DNA from: Candidatus Gastranaerophilales bacterium
Lineage (GTDB): Bacteria; Cyanobacteriota; Vampirovibrionia; Gastranaerophilales; Gastranaerophilaceae
Assembly (NCBI GenBank): GCA_944323335.1
Contig: CALUSB010000011.1
Coordinates: 1-52,904 of the forward strand
Length of the DNA: 52,904 nucleotides
Reading direction: 5' to 3'
Shown here piece by piece: positions 26,106 to 34,917 of the stretch (within the stretch, counting starts at the first letter, position 1; each line of letters starts with the position of its first letter). The position numbers were made by a program, and so were the translations under genes. The notes below the pieces were generated by a model. The model was not told the DNA's origin and did no database searches. It saw only the letters and a list, made by a program, of their open reading frames with translations.

Positions 26106-27784
26106 GCTCTTTCAAACAAATAAACTCTCCAGCTCCCGCTATCCCAATGCCCTCTGTAGGCAAGGTTTTTTCGGGCTTCTTTTAGGGTGTAGTTTTTAGC
26201 ATAAGAGCTTACAAGGTACAAAAAAGGAATTCTGTTATATTGCTCCTCATTTAGCACAATATTCTCAAGTCTTTTTTCGTCAAAAAAGGAAACTGTTTTT
26301 AGCTCTACTATAAAAAACTTATCTCCTTTTTTCAGCTTTGAAAAGTAATTATCAGACATAAAAGAGCTGATTTTATTGTTATATTTCATAAGGAAAATAT
26401 CTCTGTAGAGCTCTTTTCCTCTCTTGAAGGCCTCATAGGTATTTGACTCTCCTAAGTATACAATGTAGGGAAAATTATACTTGTCTATTGAATTTGCGTA
26501 AAAAAAAAGATTGTCCTCTTTTGTATATTTTTCAAACCTTGATGGCGGATAGTAAAGATATAGCACTCTATCAGAATTTTTAACACCCATATCTTTTAGT
26601 GCACTCACTGCCAATCTTTGTCCCTCAAGGCGCGTCAATCTTACAGGAGAGGTATATGATACAACAATATAAAAAAGTGTTAAAACAGAAAAAATCGTAG
26701 CAAGAGAAATCTTTAAGCCCTTGAGTTTCATCGTTGACCAGCCAACTGCAACAAGAAGAATTAAAATAGGATAGAGCTCTATTAAATACTTTGTAAGGAA
26801 AATAATTTTGCCAAAAAGTGCTGCAACAAGCACTGTAAGAAAAGTTGCAACAAAAAGTGTTAGAAGATAGTAGTTAACTCTTCTGCCGTTTTCAAAAGCT
26901 TTTATAATAAAAGCAATACAAATAACGGTAGGAACAAGAGCAAAAACAATAAAACCAAAATTCAGCGCAGCGTTAGAGAATATTTCATTTAAGAAACTTG
27001 GCGGCGCATTTGAAATATTTTTTAAGACGGGAGAGAACAGGTCAGTAAAGTAAAATAACAACTTTGACCAGCTAAAAGGCGCCCACCACTGACTAAAATA
27101 ACGAGGATGCGCAAAAAGATTAAACAAAAAAGGTACAAGAGGCAAAGATAAAATTACTATCGCCAAAATATTGTTAAAAAGATTGTTTTCTTTCTTTTTC
27201 CTCTGCATAAATGCTATAAGGGCACAAACATTAAAAAGTACAAAAACAAAGCCTATTGTATGTTCAAAAATTAACAAGAGCGAAAAAAGTGTAAGCATCC
27301 AACAGTTTTTATTTGACGGGTTATTGAAAACCTTAAGAGAGTAAAAAAGTACCATTGACGCTATTAAAAAAGTAAGCGAATAGATTCTGACTTCTTGAGA
27401 AAAATAAATCAAAAACCCGCTTATTGCAGTAATAAAGGCCGCAGCGAGCGCACAGAGTTCACCGTGCTTTTTAACCAGATATTCTTTAGCGCAAAGATAC
27501 ATTGTAAAAATTGAAATCACTCCGGGCACAAGCGAAGAAACCCTTAATGACACATCAGAGTCTTTAAAAATTGCCATCCAGCCTTTTAAATAAAAATAAT
27601 GCAAGGGGGCATGACAGTTATTTGCAACACCTTTAAAGAAATCCTGCGGAAATTTAAGATTGGCTATTGACCATGTGAGGTACTCATCGTTCCACATACC
27701 CTCGGGTTTATCTATATTCCAAAGGCGGAGCAAAAGTCCCAACAATACTATTAAAATAAGAAATAATGTATGATTTTTATTCAT
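26102..27784 (-). CDS. ArnT/PMT-like membrane glycosyltransferase
   Basis: A 560-residue integral membrane protein with about 10-12 hydrophobic segments and a C-terminal periplasmic domain. The first loop carries the acidic pair in [12 protein letters not shown], with an AP.HY segment ([12 protein letters not shown]), typical of ArnT/PMT-type GT-C enzymes that use polyprenyl-phosphate sugars. It probably glycosylates lipid A, another glycolipid or proteins at the outer face of the inner membrane. The start is the ATG at 27784; an in-frame TTG at 27793 is less likely. Confidence 0.85.
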   Translation of the reverse strand: MNKNHTLFLILIVLLGLLLRLWNIDKPEGMWNDEYLTWSIANLKFPQDFFKGVANNCHAPLHYFYLKGWMAIFKDSDVSLRVSSLVPGVISIFTMYLCAKEYLVKKHGELCALAAAFITAISGFLIYFSQEVRIYSLTFLIASMVLFYSLKVFNNPSNKNCWMLTLFSLLLIFEHTIGFVFVLFNVCALIAFMQRKKKENNLFNNILAIVILSLPLVPFLFNLFAHPRYFSQWWAPFSWSKLLFYFTDLFSPVLKNISNAPPSFLNEIFSNAALNFGFIVFALVPTVICIAFIIKAFENGRRVNYYLLTLFVATFLTVLVAALFGKIIFLTKYLIELYPILILLVAVGWSTMKLKGLKISLATIFSVLTLFYIVVSYTSPVRLTRLEGQRLAVSALKDMGVKNSDRVLYLYYPPSRFEKYTKEDNLFFYANSIDKYNFPYIVYLGESNTYEAFKRGKELYRDIFLMKYNNKISSFMSDNYFSKLKKGDKFFIVELKTVSFFDEKRLENIVLNEEQYNRIPFLYLVSSYAKNYTLKEARKNLAYRGHWDSGSWRVYLFERA

Positions 27785-27894
27785 AATAAACAAAGCATAT
27801 CAGAAGTTTTAATCTTTGTCATTTTTTTTAAAATTATTAAAAAAGTGGAAAAATTAAGATTTTCATTGTAATATTAATTTCAAAAGGAGTACAG

Positions 27895-29223
27895 ATGGGG
27901 TTTAACAACACCATAACAGTTATAAGTAACAGTGAAGTGCTTATCGGACAAATAAGCGAAAAGCTTGTGCTGCTTAGAGATTTAGACAAAGTAACAAATT
28001 GCTCGCGCAAGGATTCAATTGCATTTTTAAAAAATCAATTGCCAAATGTAATCATGCTCCATTGTGAAAATAATGACCCTGAAGCGCTTGAAGTTATAAA
28101 ACAAATAAAAAATGAACCGCAGCTAAGGCAGATACCTATACTTTTTCTTGATGAAAACTGCAGCAGAGAAACAATAATTGATGCCTTTGATACAGGAATA
28201 AGCGATATTTTAAAAATCCCCTGCGAAGACCATGAGCTTTTAATAAGGGTTATTTGGTGCATTCAAAAAGATGAAATAAATACAAACAGGCAAACTCGCT
28301 TTGATTTTATGAAAGATTTAGGTATAATTCAGCCTGACACGGGAGTTTACACACAAAAATACTGTGAAGAATTTCTCAAAAATGAAATAGAACACACAAT
28401 AAACCACAAAGCTCAGGCATGCCTTATGTTAATAACACCTGACAGCAAATACCCCGGATACAAAAACCCTAAAGAATTTTTGGATGTTGTTAACAAATCA
28501 GTAAGATTAAACGACTCTGTTGCAATAAAAGATGTGGATGAGTTCTACATATTTTTACCAAAAACAAAATTAAACGGGGTTTATCCCGTATTTGAAAGGA
28601 TAAACAACAATTTAGGCGTAGATTGCGGAGCAAACGCATCTGTAATTGAGATAAAAGATGAGAGATTTGACTCGGTCAAAAATCTTCTTCAAGACGCGCT
28701 AAACAAGGCAAAAGAAGAGACAAACGCCCTTATTGTGGCATCAAGCCTGTATTCTAAAGACCCAAATGCCGGTATAAACCTTGCAAAACAGTCTCCGGTT
28801 ATGCCAAAAGACAAGGTAAGCACTCAAAAACTCGCACAAAAGGTTGAAATGGCAGATGAAGACAAGAAAAATAAACTCTTCAGACAAGCATACAGACAAA
28901 AGTGCAGAATAGTTTTTGAACCTGTTTTTGAAAAGTATCAAAATTACATTAACAGCAAAATAAAAGACGTTACCGTAAAATATGACGTCACTGTTGAAAA
29001 AACAAGATTTGTAATTTATAAAAACAATCTGCGTGCAACACTCTCTATAACATACGGAGGGTTATATAAAGCTCGCATTGACACATCAATTGTTCACTCT
29101 GACATTACAAAAAACACTAATTCTATAGTACTTGACTTTGTGCAGTTGAATTTCCAAAAACTCTCACAAGTAATAGAAGAGCTTTATGTGGAATTTAAAA
29201 ATCTGCTAAAAAATTCAAATTAG
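27895..29223 (+). CDS. Degenerate receiver plus degenerate GGDEF protein
   Basis: A 442-residue protein. Residues 5-125 fold like a response-regulator receiver, but the acidic pocket is replaced (VISNSE) and the phospho-Asp position reads MLHCEN, so it should not be phosphorylated normally. The Lys of SDILKIP remains. Residues about 145-300 resemble a GGDEF domain whose signature has decayed to KDVDEF. The C-terminal 130 residues are not recognised. It is likely a regulatory scaffold rather than a cyclase. A strong AAAGGAG precedes the start. The stop overlaps the convergent small gene (TTAG). Confidence 0.65.
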   Translation: MGFNNTITVISNSEVLIGQISEKLVLLRDLDKVTNCSRKDSIAFLKNQLPNVIMLHCENNDPEALEVIKQIKNEPQLRQIPILFLDENCSRETIIDAFDTGISDILKIPCEDHELLIRVIWCIQKDEINTNRQTRFDFMKDLGIIQPDTGVYTQKYCEEFLKNEIEHTINHKAQACLMLITPDSKYPGYKNPKEFLDVVNKSVRLNDSVAIKDVDEFYIFLPKTKLNGVYPVFERINNNLGVDCGANASVIEIKDERFDSVKNLLQDALNKAKEETNALIVASSLYSKDPNAGINLAKQSPVMPKDKVSTQKLAQKVEMADEDKKNKLFRQAYRQKCRIVFEPVFEKYQNYINSKIKDVTVKYDVTVEKTRFVIYKNNLRATLSITYGGLYKARIDTSIVHSDITKNTNSIVLDFVQLNFQKLSQVIEELYVEFKNLLKNSN

Positions 29224-29423
29224 TTATTGCTTACAAGCATTTTAAATGCAACAAGACCGCGTGCAGAGATTTGTTTTGATGTTGCACGTTGTTCTTTTGC
29301 AATATTAAATACACGTGCTATTCTTTGCACCTCTTGAATTTTCTTTACACTATCAAGTTTGTAGACGTTTTTTTCAGGGTCGCAAACTATGTTAAATATT
29401 GTGTTTAATTCAATCTCAGTCAT
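29220..29423 (-). CDS. Small hypothetical protein
   Basis: A 67-residue charged protein. The composition and length are loosely like the RNA polymerase omega subunit (NVYKLDSVKKI then an RIARVF stretch), but the match is too weak to assign. An inverted repeat (CTCTCATAA 29434-29442 / TTATGAGAG 29469-29477) lies just upstream of its start and could be an operator. Its stop overlaps that of the convergent receiver-like gene by 4 bp. Confidence 0.5.
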   Translation of the reverse strand: MTEIELNTIFNIVCDPEKNVYKLDSVKKIQEVQRIARVFNIAKEQRATSKQISARGLVAFKMLVSNN

Positions 29424-29516
29424 AACTAAAAAACTCTCATAAGCTATTGTTATATTAATAAAGTTTTTTTATGAGAGATAATTGACTAATTTTTATTTAA
29501 TATTAACAAATGTAAA

Positions 29517-30053
29517 TTACTGTATTGAGGGCTTTCTTAAATCATCAAAAGTAACGCCGTTTACCTTGAGTATAAAGTCGCAGATTTCCCTGACCGCGCC
29601 TCTTCCGCCTGATTTTTCGGTAACAATGTCACATATATCTTTTACATCATCAACGGCATCATTGGGGCAAACTGAAAGCCCGCAAGATTTAAGAACTTCG
29701 ATATCAGGCAAATCGTCACCCATATACATAATTTCATCATACTTTAGTGAAAATTCTTTGCAAATCTCATCCAAAGCCGGCATTTTATTTTTTTGGTTCA
29801 TAAAAAGCTTAGTTATATCGAGAGTTCTTGCCCTCTCAATGACCGCCCGAGATTCTTTAGCAGTAATTATAGCGGTTTTAATACCTGCTTTATTAATCAT
29901 AACGACACCTAAGCCGTCTTTAGCATTAAAAGCCTTTGCTTGATTACCGTCAGGAAGATAAATCAAAGACCCGTCAGTCATAACGCCGTCTATATCAAAA
30001 GCTGCAAGTTTAATTTTTTTTGCTTTGAGCTTTATATCAAGAGAAATTTCCAC
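29517..30053 (-). CDS. kdsC: 3-deoxy-D-manno-octulosonate 8-phosphate phosphatase
   Basis: A 178-residue HAD phosphatase of the KdsC type. Motif I is FDIDGVMTDG, followed by the LIYLPDG stretch and the FNAKDGLG segment; the Thr/Ser motif II is in IITAKES; the motif III/IV acidic residues are in YMGDDLPD. It releases phosphate from Kdo-8-P to give Kdo for lipopolysaccharide. It starts with GTG, overlapping the kdsD stop (TAGTG), which indicates coupled translation. There is no other Kdo gene between the pair. Confidence 0.93.
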   Translation of the reverse strand: MEISLDIKLKAKKIKLAAFDIDGVMTDGSLIYLPDGNQAKAFNAKDGLGVVMINKAGIKTAIITAKESRAVIERARTLDITKLFMNQKNKMPALDEICKEFSLKYDEIMYMGDDLPDIEVLKSCGLSVCPNDAVDDVKDICDIVTEKSGGRGAVREICDFILKVNGVTFDDLRKPSIQ

Positions 30054-31042
30054 TACACAACTCCTGCTTTAAGTAAGTCATGAATATGTAAAAGACCTAT
30101 TGGAACATTATTTTCATCCACAACCGCAAGTGAAGTTATTGAATGCTTTTCCATAATGGCAAGTGCCTTTGCGCAAAGTTCATTTATACCAATGGTTTTG
30201 GGGTTTTTTGTCATAACTTCGCTGGCTTTAAGCGAAGCGGCATTAGGGTATTTTATAACCGCGCGTCTGATATCACCGTCAGTCAGAACCCCTGTAAGTT
30301 TATTGTTATTATCAACCAAAAGTGCCGTTCCAAGACGCTTTTCACTAACAATTTTTATCGCATCGCTAAAATTAACATCTTGCGAAACTATTGGCAGACG
30401 TTCGTCTTTTACCATAAGCTCGCCAACTTTGTATAAAATTCCTTTACCAAGAGCGCCTGAGGGGTGATAAAGAAGAAAGTCTTCATATGTAAAACCGCGC
30501 TTCTTAAGGAGACAAACTGCTATTGCATCCCCCATAGCAAGAGTAACCGTAGTACTTGCAGTAGGTGCTTTATTAAGCGGGCATGCTTCACGTTCAACCG
30601 ATATATCAAGCACAACATCGCTTTTTTGCGCAAGTGTAGAGTTTAAACCGCCTGTTATACCAATAAGCGGAACACCAAAGCGCATAATGAGAGGAAGTAA
30701 ATTTAAAAGCTCCTGTGTTTCTCCACTGTTTGATATTGCTATTACCACATCATTTCTTGAAATTATCCCGCTATCGCCATGAGTTGACTCAGCAGGGTGC
30801 AAAAACACTGCAGGAGTACCCGTAGAGCACAAAGTAGAGGCAATTTTTCTGCCTACAAGCCCTGATTTACCCATACCGGTAACAACAACTTTACCCTTTG
30901 AAGAGTAAATTATATCAATTGCTTTTACAAAATCATCACCCAAGCGCTCTTTTAATTTGAGAACTGAATTTGCCTCAATATCAAAGACTTCTTTTGCACT
31001 GTTTATAAGCTCAAGACTGTCAATAATAGCGGAATTATACAT
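30053..31042 (-). CDS. kdsD: Arabinose-5-phosphate isomerase
   Basis: A 329-residue KpsF/GutQ/KdsD protein. A sugar-isomerase (SIS) domain (about 40-185) has VVTGMGKSGLVGRKIAS and SNSGETQELL; two CBS domains follow (about 205-325). It converts ribulose-5-phosphate to arabinose-5-phosphate for Kdo synthesis. The start at 31042 has GAGAGG upstream; an in-frame TTG at 31057 was not chosen. It is the first gene of the kdsD-kdsC pair. Confidence 0.94.
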   Translation of the reverse strand: MYNSAIIDSLELINSAKEVFDIEANSVLKLKERLGDDFVKAIDIIYSSKGKVVVTGMGKSGLVGRKIASTLCSTGTPAVFLHPAESTHGDSGIISRNDVVIAISNSGETQELLNLLPLIMRFGVPLIGITGGLNSTLAQKSDVVLDISVEREACPLNKAPTASTTVTLAMGDAIAVCLLKKRGFTYEDFLLYHPSGALGKGILYKVGELMVKDERLPIVSQDVNFSDAIKIVSEKRLGTALLVDNNNKLTGVLTDGDIRRAVIKYPNAASLKASEVMTKNPKTIGINELCAKALAIMEKHSITSLAVVDENNVPIGLLHIHDLLKAGVV

Positions 31043-31166
31043 ATACAAGCCTCTCAACCATACTTTTATAGAAATTATACACTAAAAGGTTTAGATTTTG
31101 AATTTTGTTATAAAAAATTAAAATTTCACTCCGAGATATTTAATATACGGAGAAATACCTATAACA

Positions 31167-31469
31167 GTGAATATTTTTAGTATAAAGGTTCTAAAATCAA
31201 ACAACATGATTGAAAAAATTGAAAATTTCCTCAAAAATTCCCCAAGGCAAAAGGTTGATGTGGATATTAGCGACTTAAATCTTATAGATGCCTCACGCGT
31301 TGCACTTTTATCATCCGTAAGATTCTTTGCCACATATCCCGATAAAAAAATATGCTGGTCGGTAAAAGACGAGGAAACAAAAAGAACAATTTCAAATCTC
31401 ATGTTAAAAAACATGGAGCTTAAAATAAAAGATAATACAACGGCAGAAAAGGTTTATTCAATACGATGA
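31167..31469 (+). CDS. Small STAS-like protein
   Basis: A 100-residue protein. VDVDISDLNLIDASRVALL matches the core of STAS domains (anti-sigma factor antagonists), where a Ser sits in a D-x-S motif, and the helical follow-up is similar. The GTG start at 31167 keeps a first beta strand; an internal ATG near 31206 would delete it. The stop overlaps the aldolase start (ATGA), so the two are coupled. This is an odd pairing, and the role is unknown. Confidence 0.55.
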   Translation: MNIFSIKVLKSNNMIEKIENFLKNSPRQKVDVDISDLNLIDASRVALLSSVRFFATYPDKKICWSVKDEETKRTISNLMLKNMELKIKDNTTAEKVYSIR

Positions 31470-32062
31470 GCGAAGCAATAAGAGAAATTTTTAAAACGAA
31501 AATATACGGAATTATAAGAGAAGATAACCCCGAAAAAGCCTACGAGATAGCAAATGCATACGCACAAGGCGGCATTAAGGTTATCGAGATTAACTCTGAA
31601 ATTGAAGCAATAAAGAAAGTCAGCCAAATAAAAGGTGTCTATGTGGCACAAGGCGGAGTTATAACATCCGAGCAAGCACACAGCGGTATTGAAGCAGGTG
31701 CAAAGCTTATTGTATCACCGATTTTACAAATGGGATTAACCAAAGTATCTTCAAGCAGCAAAATCCCTCTTATACTGAGCGCCACAACACCAAATGAAGC
31801 ATACAGTGCTTGGAAAGTTCGAGTACCTGTCATTAAAATATTCCCAATAAAAGATTTAGGCGGAGATACCTACATAGAAGACCTATTGCGCCCTATGAAA
31901 TTTTTAAATGTTATGCCCTGCGGCAGTGTAAAAACTCAACACATAAAACCGCTGCTAAACGCCGGTGCATGTGCTGTTGGCATGGGGCGCGAACTATACC
32001 TTAACAAAAACTACGAACAAATTGTAGACAGTGTCAAAGAAGCGGTAAAAGAAGCAAATTAG
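31466..32062 (+). CDS. KDPG/KHG-type aldolase
   Basis: A 198-residue class I aldolase of the Eda family. It shows the N-terminal GIIRE, KVIEINSE (catalytic Glu), GGVIT, and the Schiff-base Lys in VIKIFPIK, followed by LNVMPCGSV and the GMGREL end. It would cleave 2-keto-3-deoxy-6-phosphogluconate or hydroxy-ketoglutarate. No edd is in the window. Its TAG stop directly abuts the convergent leuA stop. The start overlaps the STAS-like gene by 4 bp. Confidence 0.85.
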   Translation: MSEAIREIFKTKIYGIIREDNPEKAYEIANAYAQGGIKVIEINSEIEAIKKVSQIKGVYVAQGGVITSEQAHSGIEAGAKLIVSPILQMGLTKVSSSSKIPLILSATTPNEAYSAWKVRVPVIKIFPIKDLGGDTYIEDLLRPMKFLNVMPCGSVKTQHIKPLLNAGACAVGMGRELYLNKNYEQIVDSVKEAVKEAN

Positions 32063-33583
32063 TTACTTGTAAACTTGATTTAGCGCGTTAAATATAGCTT
32101 TTACGTTAGCTTTAGCAGTGTTTTTATCTGTGGCACGGCCGATAATCTCTTCACCGTTTTTGCCCACAAGTTTAATAACACTCATTGCAGTAGCGCCTGA
32201 ACCCATTTTATCTTCATCAAGCGCATATTGTTTGTAGTGCGATAATTTTCTCGGGAACCCTGCATTTTTAAGTGCATCAAGACAAGCGTCCAAAGGCCCG
32301 TTTCCTGAGCCTTCTACTTCTTTTAGTTCACCCTTAAATTTGAAATCAAGTTTAAACTTATCTCCTGCAACATGCTTAAATGATACAAGTTCAAATGCAC
32401 CTTTTATATCAAATATTTCTCTGAAGTAAATTTCAAGAATTTCATCTACACTGAGCTCGCCTTTTACTTCGGAAACTTCTTTAACTGCAGGTGTCAGGCG
32501 AACTGCTTCTTCAATTGTAATTGGGTAACCCGCATTATTAATAATTTCAAATATTGCGGTCTTGCCTGATTGAGAAGTAAAGCCGATTTTCTCATCATCA
32601 CCGCGCCCGATAAGCGAGGGATGAATTGGCCTGTATGCACCAAATTCCATATCTCTTGTTTTAATAGCACCATCTTGGTGTATTCCGCTCCTGTGAGCCA
32701 AAGCTTCAGGGCCAACAAGCGGCGCTTTCTCATAAATTTGAACCTTTGACATCTGAGAAATTATCATCGCGGTTTCATAAATTTTATCCAAATTAACAGG
32801 GACATCAACCCCATTATTATGAAGCGCAACTGCGACTTGAGCAAAATCAGTATTACCGGCTCTCTCACCAAGTCCGTTTAGACAACACTCAAGCTGAATT
32901 GCACCTGCAAAATACCCCTCAACTGTTGTGGCGGTTGCCATGCCAAGGTCGTTATGATTGTGAAGAGAAATTATTACATCATCAGGCAAAGACTCTTTTA
33001 CTTTTTCTATCATATTAATAAAAGTCTTTGGGCGCGTTCTCTCAACAGTGTTTGGCAGATTTATTACACTTGCGCCTGCTTTTACTATTTTCTTTAGAGT
33101 ATCAATTACAAAATCAAGATTTTCTATACAGTCGCCAAAATGCTCTACGCTAAACTGCACCTGAGCGTTTTTGTTTATTTTTTTAACACTTGAATAAGCA
33201 TACTCAACCGCTTCTATCGCTTTTTTTGCGCAATATTGAGACTCTTTGTTTAAAACGTATTTCATATGAAAAGGACTGAGTGTCAAAAATGTATGTATTC
33301 TTGGAATTTTAGCATGCCCTATTGAATCAATTGCACTATCAATGTCTTTTTGGACAGTTCTAGCCAGAGCGGACACAACAAGGTTATCCCATGCCATATC
33401 AGCCAAAGCAGAGCATGACTGAAAATCCATATGAGAAGATGCGGGAAAACCAACCTCTACCGCCTGAACATTAAGTTCTTTGAGTTTTTCAAAAATAAAT
33501 TGCTTTTCGCTCAACTGCCAAGGCTTTTTTAGTGATTGATTTCCGTCTCTTAAAGTAATATCGTAGAAAAAAGGCTTATCCAT
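32063..33583 (-). CDS. leuA: 2-isopropylmalate synthase-type Claisen condensing enzyme
   Basis: A 506-residue protein of the isopropylmalate/homocitrate/citramalate synthase family. The TIM-barrel domain begins with DITLRDGNQSL, has SLHNHNDLGMATA (metal-binding HNH) and the GLGERAGNTD motif. Residues about 390-500 form the LeuA regulatory domain that binds the end product. It condenses acetyl-CoA with 2-oxoisovalerate in leucine synthesis; a related substrate cannot be excluded. It is transcribed alone. A perfect palindrome ACACGTGT (33608-33615) lies about 25 bp upstream. Confidence 0.85.
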   Translation of the reverse strand: MDKPFFYDITLRDGNQSLKKPWQLSEKQFIFEKLKELNVQAVEVGFPASSHMDFQSCSALADMAWDNLVVSALARTVQKDIDSAIDSIGHAKIPRIHTFLTLSPFHMKYVLNKESQYCAKKAIEAVEYAYSSVKKINKNAQVQFSVEHFGDCIENLDFVIDTLKKIVKAGASVINLPNTVERTRPKTFINMIEKVKESLPDDVIISLHNHNDLGMATATTVEGYFAGAIQLECCLNGLGERAGNTDFAQVAVALHNNGVDVPVNLDKIYETAMIISQMSKVQIYEKAPLVGPEALAHRSGIHQDGAIKTRDMEFGAYRPIHPSLIGRGDDEKIGFTSQSGKTAIFEIINNAGYPITIEEAVRLTPAVKEVSEVKGELSVDEILEIYFREIFDIKGAFELVSFKHVAGDKFKLDFKFKGELKEVEGSGNGPLDACLDALKNAGFPRKLSHYKQYALDEDKMGSGATAMSVIKLVGKNGEEIIGRATDKNTAKANVKAIFNALNQVYK

Positions 33584-33758
33584 ATACTAAGTTATTCCAA
33601 TTATTTGACACGTGTGCTATAATTGTAAAACAAACAACAAATATTGATGACAAATCACCAACTATGTAAATTTTTGTTAATCCAAATCCCACTCTCTAAG
33701 TGTTTTTTAGCAATTTAATTTTATTTTTGACGTTAAAAGACTTGGTTGAAGAAGGTAT

Positions 33759-34370
33759 ATGATTACTAGAATACAAAGCAACAACAACAAAACAGTGAAT
33801 TTTTGTGCGCTCAAACCAAGCTCAATTCAGCTGGGCAAGGGGGCACAGGCTTTGCTTACAAAAGCAAACGACTTTTCCAGCGTACATCAAAGACTTGCAA
33901 TAGGCGCTTCCGCTCTTTTAATGCAGCCAATTATCGACATGCACAATAAAGACGTGGACAAAGATACAAAAAAAGTCTCAGCCATAAGAAGCGCAGCTAA
34001 AGCTATTATAGGAACCGTAACCGGCCTTGTTGTAAGAAGCGGCTGTATGAAGTTCGCAGAACTTAAATATGCGCAAAAAGACGCAGCCGGCAACATCATT
34101 AAAGAAGCAGGGCAGATAAAAATAGACCCTGCAAAAGTTCAAAAATCATTTGGCGAAGGTTTTGAGGCACTCAAACTTGACAATAAAGCTCTAAGCGACG
34201 CGATAAAACGCGTACCCTCGGTTGTAGGTACAATAGTAGCGCTCGGCGTTATGATTTTTACGAACTTTTTGCTTGATGCACCGCTTACCAACATAACCAT
34301 GGAAAAGATTGATGAGTTCATGGATAAACGCTTAAAGGAAAAAGAAAGTGCAGGCGAGCAAAATGGCTAA
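33759..34370 (+). CDS. Hypothetical membrane-associated protein (first of a pair)
   Basis: A 203-residue protein that I do not recognise. The N terminus carries a short tag ending VNFCALKPSS, similar in position to ISFTS in the RelA/SpoT-domain protein. Hydrophobic stretches at about 45-60, 85-100 and 150-170 could be membrane helices, followed by a charged tail. The ATG follows GAAGGT. It overlaps the next gene by 8 bp (ATGGCTAA), so the two are translated together. Confidence 0.7.
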   Translation: MITRIQSNNNKTVNFCALKPSSIQLGKGAQALLTKANDFSSVHQRLAIGASALLMQPIIDMHNKDVDKDTKKVSAIRSAAKAIIGTVTGLVVRSGCMKFAELKYAQKDAAGNIIKEAGQIKIDPAKVQKSFGEGFEALKLDNKALSDAIKRVPSVVGTIVALGVMIFTNFLLDAPLTNITMEKIDEFMDKRLKEKESAGEQNG

Positions 34371-34917
34371 CTTTGCACAAAAAATGATTGCAAATTTTGC
34401 AAATGACAATGCCAAATTTCTTTTTCTATCAGCTGCTGCAGGTTGGTTTTTGGCAAGCTCTGCGCAAACTTTTGGAATATTAACCAATAAAAAAATTGAT
34501 AAAGAAGACAAGAAATTTTTAATACCTCAAGAAATTGCTGACGGTGCAGCAAATATTGGTCTGTACGCCCTATTTACAGCACCTCTTATGGGTTTAACGG
34601 AAAAATTAATAGACAACGGCAAAATTGCCTTTAAAAATATAGAAAAAGGCACGGCAGAATTTGACAGATTAAAAGGCGGCGCAAGAGTAATAGCTTCAAT
34701 TGCAGGCGCTATTATTTCAAGCAATATTTTAACTCCGCTTGTAAGAAATAAGCTCGGCACGATAGCTCAAAGAAAAGCGCTGCACCAAAAAATAAAAGTA
34801 ACTGAACCCAATTATGACCCGTACTATCAACCTCTGTTTCAAAAAAACTACGGCAAAGCACCACTTAAAATGAGCAGCTATATGAGCTTTACAAGAAATC
34901 ACGGGCTAAAAATTTAG
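34363..34917 (+). CDS. Hypothetical membrane-associated protein (second of a pair)
   Basis: A 184-residue protein with hydrophobic segments at about 20-38, 60-80 and 110-130 and a basic C terminus. No family is recognised. The start at 34363 is preferred over 34348 because of the upstream AGGCGAG and the 8-bp overlap with the preceding gene. Its stop overlaps that of the convergent sigma-like gene (TTAG). Confidence 0.7.
   Translation: MANFAQKMIANFANDNAKFLFLSAAAGWFLASSAQTFGILTNKKIDKEDKKFLIPQEIADGAANIGLYALFTAPLMGLTEKLIDNGKIAFKNIEKGTAEFDRLKGGARVIASIAGAIISSNILTPLVRNKLGTIAQRKALHQKIKVTEPNYDPYYQPLFQKNYGKAPLKMSSYMSFTRNHGLKI

Noticed and set aside
29482-29943. Plus-strand ORF of 153 codons opposite kdsC
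   Set aside because: kdsC on the minus strand has intact HAD motifs and is coupled to kdsD; the plus reading is its shadow.
33605-33623. TTGACA and TATAAT upstream of the membrane gene pair
   Set aside because: Only 7 bp separate them, which cannot form a sigma-70 promoter; reported only as background in the leuA upstream palindrome area.
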